From positions 186,001-250,000 of the forward strand of contig OZ025782.1 of assembly GCA_964019425.1 (NCBI GenBank): a DNA stretch of 64,000 nt. The letters run 5' to 3'. Under the pieces are notes generated by a model. It saw only the letters and a program-made list of their open reading frames with translations. It searched no databases and was not told the DNA's origin. The position numbers and the translations under genes were made by a program. Origin of the DNA: Flectonema sp. DT1601 (lineage: Eukaryota; Euglenozoa; Diplonemea; Diplonemida; Diplonemidae). Positions 1 through 8,646 of this stretch are shown here, piece by piece. Every line of letters starts with the position of its first letter. Position 1 is the first letter of the stretch.

Positions 1-3000
1 TCACCACCAACATCACCCAACCTCTTCATACCAAGCACACCTGATGCTAGTAATATATCAAGGAAGTTTAATGACCAGTAATCAACCTTAATCTTTATCT
101 CATCATCAGTGCATTTATTTAATGTTGATATGGTCTTTGGTGTACTAGAGTATCCTCCACTTGGAATCTGAGATACTTTTATTTTAAACTCTCCGACTGG
201 ATTCTCAATAGGTGTTGTCATCTCTTGTGATTTGCTTATTGGTTTTTCTATAAAAGTTTTAACGCCCAGTGAAGTGATGTAATACCATGTACTGTGTTGG
301 TATTTCTCATTTATAATATTTTGAATCAGCTTCGACAAATCCACTACTATTTCACAATGAATAAATATAACGTCATCAATGAAACGGTTGAGATGGTCAG
401 ATGGAGAAAAGTCATTCTTCACATCAATCAAAACATACAGTTTACTACTAGCTGTCCAGTATTTATGAATATCTGATATGGTTGAAGAGCTAATTTTTAT
501 ACAATTAGACGGAGCAAACTCAATGAGTGAGTCTGTTGATGAAAATACAAAATTCTTTCTATCAGAAATCATCTGTTCATCCCTTGACAGTTCCTCAACA
601 GTACTCAATTGCTGTTTATTTATTTGATACTTTCTCGCTTGGTTGTCAGTTGTTGGGGCGCATTCAAATCCCCTCATTGTAATTACCTCATGTGATCGTC
701 CTTCCTTTTTGATTGAAAAGTCAACCTTCGTCGTACCATTAAACGCAAAAGGAGTTTTTTTAGCAAGAGTTATATACCTATTAACTGAATTGTTATTATC
801 AATTAAATATTCAGGTGTGTGAACAACCATTTCTTGGATACCAATAGGGATACCACTGCACTGCAAAACTGATGATAATTGCGTGCAGCAGTCAAGAGCA
901 GCAGCTGAAATAGGACCATTGCTATCAACATAGTCAACTATACTAGCTAAGAGTTCTGTGTTTGAGTTAACAATAACGTGATCAACTGCTTTAAATTCAC
1001 TAGTGTAGTGAAAGCCTTCGTTAGCAAGCAGTCTGTAGAGCTCTTCGTGTGACATCTTTGAAATTAGATTTGAAGCAGTGAAATTACTTTCAATCTGTTT
1101 CAAAGCTCCTAAGCGATCATCGTTAACACTCTTCTTGACATTTGAAGAAGTATACAGCTCAGCAGTGCAGTGTAATTTCTTGTTGTTTTTAACAGATGAA
1201 TGAATGCTAATGGTCGGTGGTGTTATCGATGTATCGATCTCACAGATTAATGATATCTGAGCATCGTTTTCTTTGTTATTCATCATCATCTCATAAGAAG
1301 GAATGTCTAATGCTTTTATAAAATTAATATTCCTCAAAGTAATGATGTCTGGAACTCTACCTCGATTCTTAAAATCAGAAATGACATCACAAAGCATGAC
1401 GTGTAACCAAAATGTTGCCGGTACGATCATTGATCCGTTGAATGTGTGCGATCGAAGATATGTCAATCCGCAGTGTTGCCAAGCATATGGATCATCTGTT
1501 CCGGGTAATTTCATTAAGTCTGAATGTTGTGGAGATAGGATGGAACTTGGCAGTGACAAAGCTCTTCCATACTTAACCCAGTCAATTATCTTTGTAACAC
1601 AAATAGTTGAATATTTACCAATAATGTTTGGAAGTAATTTCATAACAAAGTCAAGATCTTGAGTTCGATTTAAGAACATTTCTCCTTCCTCAGGTTTGAT
1701 GTTAAATCGTTCAGACATTCCAACTTCCCAACCTCCCCATTGAATTGAAATTACCAAAGCTGATGTTTTAGTAGTGTTTACGTGTTGCTTAGAATACGTG
1801 TCAATATAGCCGTTAGCTGCCGCATAGACACCCTGACCTGCCGGAGCGAATATCGAACTTGACGAACTACATAAGAATAAGTTAACTTGTTCATCACTTC
1901 CAAACACTGAAAGTAGATTTTGAACACCGTGAATCTTAGCAGCAACCTGTGATGTGAGTTTGTTGTTGTCTTGAGGGATGTTTTTAATAATTTGATCTGA
2001 CACAACACCCGCACAGTGGTACACTGAGACCTTTGAATTACAGCTGCTAACAGTTGAGTATAGTTTTATAATGTCTTCTTTACGAGACACGTCTCCAGTC
2101 AAGAATTCAATACCGTCTTGTTCCGACTGCCCAGATATCTTTTTACAAATCTCCTGCTTCGATTCCTGAGATAGAATCGTACGTCCCATTAAATATATTT
2201 TCGAAGCCATTCTATTCGTAAAAAACCACTTTGCGATTTCCAATCCCAATCCCATGGTACCACCTGTTATAGCGACTACTTGAGAACTGTCTACAGGCAG
2301 TGATTGATTTAATTGAGGGACTGCAGTTAGAGTTGGAGTATACCACTTGTTGTTAGCAGCGTCAAACATATATTCATCTGATGAATGGTTTAACAGTTTT
2401 AATTTATTTATAATTGTTGACAGTATATTAGGTTGATTGTTTTGTATTAGAATCCGAGACATTCTAACGCTATTAAATTCCTTTTGGACGACTCTTGAAA
2501 AAGCAACCAACGGAGCGTAGTGAGGATCACTAGCTGGAACTACAACAAATACCGTGACAGGTATGTCTTGTGCTGTGGACATCGCTCCTATCTTCTGCAC
2601 GAGTGTGATGAAAGTCCCCAGCAATGACGTTGTCTCAGCTGCTGTTGTCATTTCCGTTGAATGCAGACTTCCACTTATTACTAATGTTCGATATTTTTTA
2701 ACGAAATCCAACACATTAGTATCATCACAGCAAACAGCCCCGAGAGGGAAGTCTCTGTCGGCTGTTTGTTTTATGTAGTAAAGAGGTGTAATACACTGAT
2801 ACTGTTGAATGTTAGTATTAACAATGTCCGTGAGCATGTTGTTTATTTTATATTCGTACTCAACAACATCTGGTTGCTGATATAGATTCGTTTCCTGAGA
2901 TAGCACATGGTTGTTATCAATCTTTTTGGTTGGTGTTTCTGGCCAACAGAGTTGCCTGTCCCATGATGGAGGAGGTAGGTCAGTTATATGAAAGTTACCG

Positions 3001-6000
3001 GATTGATATTTATATTGCAAAACTTTTTCATAATCAAATACACATCCTGATGCCCACAACTGACCAATAGATGACCAAAACTCCGTTGATTCAAACTTTG
3101 AAGAATTCTCAGACGGTCTTGGAAGTACTGATGTTGTTGTTGACTTACAACTCTCACTGATACATCCTTTTAGAAGGGATGGTCCACATTCAATCACAGT
3201 GGCATTTTCAGGAATTAATCCTGCGGCTTTACTAAATAAGACTTTCTGAGTTAAATGATTAACCCAGTACTCAACAGAACACATTTTATCCACTGACAAT
3301 ACTGTACCAGTAACAGAAGATAATAACTCACACGAATGCACTGGTACACTGAATTCATTTTCTGAGAAGAATTCACGTAAGCTGTTAACTCCCTCAAGCA
3401 TTGCGGATGTGTGAAATGCGGTTTTTACGGCTAGCCTCTTACTGGTCCAAGGTTTATTATTTTTAGTAAAAGTCTCAGTGAGTGAGTCCAGAGCTGATGA
3501 GGGTCCTGCGATAACACTCCTGAGAGGTGAATTGATGCATGCGATTTCAACTTTTTGATCATTCCCGGAGTTGTATTCCGACACCAGAACCTCAACTTCG
3601 CTGATATCACTCCCAGCGACCGACAGCATTCCTAATGAAGTTCCCTCTGCGATTGAATCACTTATCTGTCCTCTCTTCTCAACAAATCGAAGAGCTGTTT
3701 GAAGACTAAAGACACCAACGATAGTAGCACAAACAATCTCACCTAACGAATGTCCTATTAAATGCGTTGGGTTGATATTAATTGATTCTTTTAGTAAGAT
3801 TGCTAAACAATACTCAACAGAAAATATAAGAAGTTGCTCATCTCTGTTGGTATCCGGAGTATGAGAGATTGACCTCCCCAATGCAGCTTCACAAGACTTA
3901 AATAACTCATCAAAAGCTGGAATTTCCCTTCTCAATTGAATACCCAAATTCCTGTAACAACCACCTTGTCCAGGAAAGCATAACACTAGTGTTTTTGAAG
4001 AAGTTTTTTCAGTGAAAAAAAATGAATTTTTAGAAGTGACCACAGCTCTAAAAGGATATGTTGGTCTTGTTGATAAAGTGTACTCTAAGTCAGCAAACCG
4101 AACATCCGTATCTAGTTTGTCGGAAAAGTAAAGAGATCTATACTGTTCACAACTTGCTTTCAACGCCTCTTTAGAATGAGAAGATAATAAAATAGTCGCC
4201 TTGTCTGACATATCGATTTCTGATCTGTCGTCAGAAGTAATACTCTCAGGTATGTATTCAGAACATATTAAGTGAACATTTGTACCACCGACACCAAAGC
4301 TTGATACTCCACAAGATCGTATTGATGTAGAAGGTACCTCCCAGTGTTCTGATTGTTTCTTAATTGAGATATTCTGCAACTCTGCTACAGGAGAACTGAA
4401 ATTAGCTGTCGGTAAAAGAGTTTTGTGATAAAGAGAAAGTGTTGCTTTGAGAAGACCAATACCACCCGCTGCAGTGTTCACATGTCCAACGTGACCTTTC
4501 ACGGAAGACAATGAGATGTTATTTGTTGGATATGAATCTTGAATAGCTGCAAGCTCAATAGGATCTCCGACTGCTGTACCAGTACCGTGTCCTTCAATCA
4601 TGGAAACGTTTCTTACTGTTTCGGTGTCAGTGTCTCTTTGTGCTTTTTTTATTGCTGTGACCTGACCAAGTCTTGATGGGGAATTGTAGCTGTGTTTTTG
4701 TCTTCCATCATTCGATATTCCGATACCCTTTATAACTGAGTATATACGATCACCATCTTCAATTGATTTATTTTTTGGTTTTAAGATAAACGCGACAGCG
4801 GCATTACCAGGGACAGTACCCGATCCTGTCTTATCGTATGGGTGACATTGACCTGTTACTGACCATACCATTCCTGGTTGATAATTATAACCTGCATCTT
4901 GTGGTACTTGAATAGAAGCAGCTGTTACAAGAGCTACATCACATTGATTATCTCTTAATGATGACACTGCCGTATGAATTGCAGTTAGAGCACTACTGCA
5001 AGCAGTTTGAATTGTTTGTGAAGGCCCACGTAGATCTAATAAATAAGAAATTCTCGTGGCGGTGTAATCTTTGTCATTTCCAACTTCTAATTCCCAATAC
5101 AGTGCTGGGTTATCAAATCTCATATTCAAAGTATCACCTCCCTTGTCTGTCATTATGTCTGTGAGATACTGTGGAAGACTTGCTCCTGCTGAGAATACTC
5201 CAACATTTCTGGTTGGATTCTGTCTAGTGTACGTCTGTGATTTCGAGTTACGCATACTTTTTGATGGTAGTCTATAAGCATATCCGGCATCAACTAACGC
5301 TTCGTATCCAACTTCACATACAATTCGTTGATTCGGATCCGTTAGTAGTATTTCTTCTTTTGATACTCCCCAAGCATTGCAATCAAAATGTGTTATGAAC
5401 TCTGCTGCCAGAAGAATACCTCTTTTCGGTTTCTTCTTAATAGGAACTGTTAAATCAGTACCTTTTTTAAGAGAATCGAAGACTGTTTTAATATTATTAC
5501 CTGAGAGTGTATTATCAGGCCATCTAACTGCAAGACCGATAATTGCAATATCTCTATCCAGTTTTGTGTTTAGAGGAAGGTCGTCTTGTTGAGATTGTTC
5601 TTTGTTAACAGATTTTGACGCTAGGAGTTCTCTCTGTGATCTGATTGTTAAATTATCCATGATGTCAGCAACACGAACTCCTATTGCTGCCGCGAGTTTT
5701 GTTATTATTAGAGAATGCCCTCCAATGTCGAATATTGTAACGTCATCACCGCAGTCAATAGCAGCTTCTCCAAGTAATTCTATCCATGCTGATAGAACGG
5801 CGTCTGCTTGATGAGGAATTTGATTTCTGTGATCGAATGGAGCAGCAATTCCTTCAATGATTGACCGTAACTGTCTAGTGTCTAACTTACCAGTTGGTGT
5901 TACTGGGAATGATGACATAATAAAGTAAGCTGAGGGAATATGCCACTCTGGCGATGTCTGTTTTAGAAACAAACTCAGCTCTCTAGCTACAGCTGGTTGT

Positions 6001-7391
6001 ACAGCTGTCGGTTCAGCAACTTCATCAAAAACTCTAAAACACCCAATTAATGAATCACTATCAGAACTAACTAACACAGCAGCATCAACAACCTGAGAAT
6101 GATTAATTATATTACTGGGTATCTGTCTAAGACTATTTTGTATTGATGCAATGTTTATTTTAAATCCTCTGACCTTAGCAGTTTGATTGAGTCTGCCTTT
6201 CAAAACGAATACGTTTTTAGGTCCAGATTCGGTTTCAATTCTTAACATCTCAACATGATCTGAAGTAAACCATGTTCTCCTTCCATTGTGATCACGAAAT
6301 GAGTTGTCAACCGAGCCTAAATAACAAGCATTGTTAGGTACACCAGATCCGGAAACTAGCAGTTCATCGTTTAGGATATTCATAGTAACTCTTGGTGTAA
6401 TAGGGTTGCCTACTGGACTGAATTTCATTCCAGTCGATATCAGTTTTTCAGTTATGAAAGGAGTAAGACAAAAAGCTGCAACATCACCAGCTTCTGTCGT
6501 CGATAACAAATTAACTATCAGCGTGTTGGGTAGAATCTCGTGAAGCATCTGAACTGTGTCCAACGGAAGACCTTCACCAGACATTACTAACATTTTCATA
6601 GTGTCTTTTATTGATGATAAATATTTATTTTGTGAAACAGCCCTAAGCAGTGATGGTGTAAAACAATCAATTCTTGTAGCCTTGTGTTCAGCGAGATACT
6701 CAACAAGCATCGTAGAATCAATAACGACATCATCGGGGATGATTAGAGTTCGTTGACCACAACAGAGAGCCATCCACCAATACCATAAAGGGAACATATT
6801 GACTGCTATTATGTCATTGTCATCCATTGGGAATTCTGTTTCTCTCCATCGTAGCATGTTAGATAGCTGCTCATGAACCATTATAACACCTTTTGGTTTG
6901 CCCGTTGACGTGCCTGTGGTCCAGTCGACAAACACCGCTGTGTTTGAATTTGGAACATATCTCTTGTCCATTGTTGAATTTGATTTAATCTTCATTAGCT
7001 CCACGACTGAGTGTCTTTCTATGTGGCAGTCGTCTGGGATGTTTTCTTCTTTAAAATGATCGTCGTGTAATAATAATTTTGGTTTCCATGTTTCACAAAT
7101 ATGTTTTCTTTGTATTAACGTACTTCGCTTATCAATCATTGTGAACGGTACTCCCGCAAATGAACATGCGAGACATGCAAGAATCCATTCAATACCTTTT
7201 TCACAACATATCGCAACATGAGTTCCTGAATCAGGTAACACTGATGATATTCGAACAGCAAGCCTAACTAATTCTTCATACGTTAATGTGATGTTTTTAT
7301 ATATTACTGCAGTTGATTTTGGGACTCGCTCTGCTGATTGTCTTATCAATGTCGGGAATGGTACCAACTCAGTGTACCCATCTTCTACCAT
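1..7391 (-). CDS. Adenylation-carrier-polyketide synthase megasynthase (5' part; runs off the window)
   Basis: One uninterrupted frame of about 2463 codons starts at the ATG at 7391 (an in-frame TAA lies just upstream) and is still open at base 1. Domains in order, by approximate residue: adenylation/acyl-ligase domain 10-510 (motifs TTGTSTGKPKG near 160, GRLNQTAKVRG near 390, TPTGKLD near 500); carrier domain 520-590 with GGHSL; ketosynthase 610-1040 with Cys in TACSSA near 796 and His in EGHGTGT and KGHVGH; acyltransferase 1130-1420 with GHSLGE; the usual post-AT linker; ketoreductase with TGGTMGLG near 1707 and Ser-Tyr-Asn residues; dehydratase with HTFNGSMIVP near 1980 and DCCTQ; then the start of an enoylreductase (LNFLDILLASG near 2440). 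All visible catalytic motifs are intact. The family builds polyketides or lipids from an activated starter acid and malonyl-type extenders. TAFH in the acyltransferase suggests malonyl-CoA (inference). The DH lies after the KR, unlike the common DH-ER-KR order. Product unknown. Confidence 0.95.
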   Translation of the reverse strand, partial: MVEDGYTELVPFPTLIRQSAERVPKSTAVIYKNITLTYEELVRLAVRISSVLPDSGTHVAICCEKGIEWILACLACSFAGVPFTMIDKRSTLIQRKHICETWKPKLLLHDDHFKEENIPDDCHIERHSVVELMKIKSNSTMDKRYVPNSNTAVFVDWTTGTSTGKPKGVIMVHEQLSNMLRWRETEFPMDDNDIIAVNMFPLWYWWMALCCGQRTLIIPDDVVIDSTMLVEYLAEHKATRIDCFTPSLLRAVSQNKYLSSIKDTMKMLVMSGEGLPLDTVQMLHEILPNTLIVNLLSTTEAGDVAAFCLTPFITEKLISTGMKFSPVGNPITPRVTMNILNDELLVSGSGVPNNACYLGSVDNSFRDHNGRRTWFTSDHVEMLRIETESGPKNVFVLKGRLNQTAKVRGFKINIASIQNSLRQIPSNIINHSQVVDAAVLVSSDSDSLIGCFRVFDEVAEPTAVQPAVARELSLFLKQTSPEWHIPSAYFIMSSFPVTPTGKLDTRQLRSIIEGIAAPFDHRNQIPHQADAVLSAWIELLGEAAIDCGDDVTIFDIGGHSLIITKLAAAIGVRVADIMDNLTIRSQRELLASKSVNKEQSQQDDLPLNTKLDRDIAIIGLAVRWPDNTLSGNNIKTVFDSLKKGTDLTVPIKKKPKRGILLAAEFITHFDCNAWGVSKEEILLTDPNQRIVCEVGYEALVDAGYAYRLPSKSMRNSKSQTYTRQNPTRNVGVFSAGASLPQYLTDIMTDKGGDTLNMRFDNPALYWELEVGNDKDYTATRISYLLDLRGPSQTIQTACSSALTAIHTAVSSLRDNQCDVALVTAASIQVPQDAGYNYQPGMVWSVTGQCHPYDKTGSGTVPGNAAVAFILKPKNKSIEDGDRIYSVIKGIGISNDGRQKHSYNSPSRLGQVTAIKKAQRDTDTETVRNVSMIEGHGTGTAVGDPIELAAIQDSYPTNNISLSSVKGHVGHVNTAAGGIGLLKATLSLYHKTLLPTANFSSPVAELQNISIKKQSEHWEVPSTSIRSCGVSSFGVGGTNVHLICSEYIPESITSDDRSEIDMSDKATILLSSHSKEALKASCEQYRSLYFSDKLDTDVRFADLEYTLSTRPTYPFRAVVTSKNSFFFTEKTSSKTLVLCFPGQGGCYRNLGIQLRREIPAFDELFKSCEAALGRSISHTPDTNRDEQLLIFSVEYCLAILLKESININPTHLIGHSLGEIVCATIVGVFSLQTALRFVEKRGQISDSIAEGTSLGMLSVAGSDISEVEVLVSEYNSGNDQKVEIACINSPLRSVIAGPSSALDSLTETFTKNNKPWTSKRLAVKTAFHTSAMLEGVNSLREFFSENEFSVPVHSCELLSSVTGTVLSVDKMCSVEYWVNHLTQKVLFSKAAGLIPENATVIECGPSLLKGCISESCKSTTTSVLPRPSENSSKFESTEFWSSIGQLWASGCVFDYEKVLQYKYQSGNFHITDLPPPSWDRQLCWPETPTKKIDNNHVLSQETNLYQQPDVVEYEYKINNMLTDIVNTNIQQYQCITPLYYIKQTADRDFPLGAVCCDDTNVLDFVKKYRTLVISGSLHSTEMTTAAETTSLLGTFITLVQKIGAMSTAQDIPVTVFVVVPASDPHYAPLVAFSRVVQKEFNSVRMSRILIQNNQPNILSTIINKLKLLNHSSDEYMFDAANNKWYTPTLTAVPQLNQSLPVDSSQVVAITGGTMGLGLEIAKWFFTNRMASKIYLMGRTILSQESKQEICKKISGQSEQDGIEFLTGDVSRKEDIIKLYSTVSSCNSKVSVYHCAGVVSDQIIKNIPQDNNKLTSQVAAKIHGVQNLLSVFGSDEQVNLFLCSSSSSIFAPAGQGVYAAANGYIDTYSKQHVNTTKTSALVISIQWGGWEVGMSERFNIKPEEGEMFLNRTQDLDFVMKLLPNIIGKYSTICVTKIIDWVKYGRALSLPSSILSPQHSDLMKLPGTDDPYAWQHCGLTYLRSHTFNGSMIVPATFWLHVMLCDVISDFKNRGRVPDIITLRNINFIKALDIPSYEMMMNNKENDAQISLICEIDTSITPPTISIHSSVKNNKKLHCTAELYTSSNVKKSVNDDRLGALKQIESNFTASNLISKMSHEELYRLLANEGFHYTSEFKAVDHVIVNSNTELLASIVDYVDSNGPISAAALDCCTQLSSVLQCSGIPIGIQEMVVHTPEYLIDNNNSVNRYITLAKKTPFAFNGTTKVDFSIKKEGRSHEVITMRGFECAPTTDNQARKYQINKQQLSTVEELSRDEQMISDRKNFVFSSTDSLIEFAPSNCIKISSSTISDIHKYWTASSKLYVLIDVKNDFSPSDHLNRFIDDVIFIHCEIVVDLSKLIQNIINEKYQHSTWYYITSLGVKTFIEKPISKSQEMTTPIENPVGEFKIKVSQIPSGGYSSTPKTISTLNKCTDDEIKIKVDYWSLNFLDILLASGVLGMKRLGDVGG

Positions 7392-7801
7392 ACCTTACGA
7401 TAGCTGTATAGAGAAGAGATAAAGTATGATCTTAGTATTGATCGAACATCATGATTACTTTCGTATTTAATTTTAAAAAAAAAATTGTGACGAAACATCA
7501 CATTAAGACAGCGGTTATGATTTGAAGCTTAGCGAAGAGAAGATTCAGATAAATGCCTGTTGTTCTTTTTTAACAAAGAAAACAAAATACATTATTAGGA
7601 TCTTTAGTTTTACATTACGACAACTACAAGAAAAAAGGCCGATTAAACTAACAAAAAAAAAAAAAAAAAAAAAAAAACCGAAACAGAAAAAAACACAAAA
7701 AATAATTTTAAAAGAGCGGCACTGCAAACAGAAGGAAGGTAACTCCTTCAAATTCGGAGCTGCATAATTTCTAAAGGGTGAATATCTAAAAATCGATCAC
7801 G
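7392..7801. other. Intergenic spacer with A-run
   Basis: This is a non-coding gap between the SFT2 stop and the polyketide synthase start. It contains an uninterrupted A-run near 7652-7676. On the coding (minus) strand a CTATACAG lies 12 bases upstream of the synthase ATG and could be a splice acceptor. I see no further gene. Confidence 0.6.
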
Positions 7802-8284
7802 CTATGACCCAACACACATCAGAACACAAGATCCCATACATGATTTAAAAGCATCTCTTCCATAAGGAACGTACGATAATGTGTACCAAGCTTGTGATAT
7901 AAAGAAAGCAGTGCAGGTTACAGTTATTAGAAATGAGGAACTACTTCCAACCAATCCAATATATAAAGTAACAATAAGAGATGTGAGGAATGTTAGGCTC
8001 GCACAGCGACGATCTTTTGCTGATATCGCATTAAAAGTTTTCTCCCAAGAGATTGCACATGATCCGCCTATTGTAAACAGAGATGACAAAGCAGACATGA
8101 CTGCGAAACTACCAACTCGTCCCTCTCTTGCACTGAGCCATCCAAGAATGGTACATAACAATGACATTCCTAAGCACATTAGACCGACATAAACCTTTTC
8201 ACTCCAATCGCTAAGTATATACCAACGATCAGAATAATTGTCTTCATCATCATCTCCAACCCAGAGTCTGCTTCCCTCATCCAT
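7802..8284 (-). CDS. SFT2-family vesicle transport membrane protein
   Basis: This is a 160-residue protein in a single exon. An acidic N-terminus (GDDDEDN) is followed by four membrane helices (roughly residues 30-50, 58-80, 92-115 and 120-142) and the family signature near the C-terminus, WYTLSYVPYGRDAFKSC, which closely matches the W-Y-x-L-S-(F/Y)-x-P-(F/Y)-x-R-D-A signature of SFT2/SFT2D proteins. SFT2 proteins are Golgi tetraspan proteins linked to fusion of endosome-derived vesicles with the trans-Golgi. Length and end point match the family. The ATG at 8284 follows an AACAG 13 bases upstream on the coding strand. Confidence 0.88.
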   Translation of the reverse strand: MDEGSRLWVGDDDEDNYSDRWYILSDWSEKVYVGLMCLGMSLLCTILGWLSAREGRVGSFAVMSALSSLFTIGGSCAISWEKTFNAISAKDRRCASLTFLTSLIVTLYIGLVGSSSSFLITVTCTAFFISQAWYTLSYVPYGRDAFKSCMGSCVLMCVGS

Positions 8285-8646
8285 TTTATAAATAAACTGT
8301 TCAACGATGTAAGGTAACAGTATACGAATTGAAAAAATTGCAGTTTTTTTTTTTTTTTTTTTTTTAATTTCTACCTAAGGACAATACATTTATAAAAAAA
8401 AAAACAATCTAAATTAATTCGAGAAATAATAAGGTTGAGAATTCTTTTCTCAGATAATGTTATTAAAGAAAACTACTATCAATAAACCAAGCAGGTACAA
8501 GATATAAATAAAAAGGGAAAGCATTTGAACTCTGACGAACGTCTTTTCGCTTCGACACCAGAATTCCAAAGAAAGAAGGATTATATTTCTCTAAACTAGC
8601 TGTACAGAATGGCCAAAACAGATATTTCGCAAATTTGGATAACTTC
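8285..8646. other. Intergenic spacer with homopolymer runs
   Basis: The gap between two minus-strand genes contains a T-run near 8344-8365 and an A-run near 8395-8403. The part next to 8646 is open in another frame for about 80 codons but has no family resemblance and is most likely 3' UTR. Confidence 0.5.

Noticed and set aside
1303-1662. 119-codon plus-strand frame
   Set aside because: It is antisense to the dehydratase region of the polyketide synthase, whose motifs are clear on the other strand.
7522-7767. Lysine-rich open frames on both strands around A-runs, here and at 13.1-13.5, 27.3-27.5, 29.1, 35.5 and 37.2 kb
   Set aside because: They are translations of homopolymer tracts with no conserved composition or start context.
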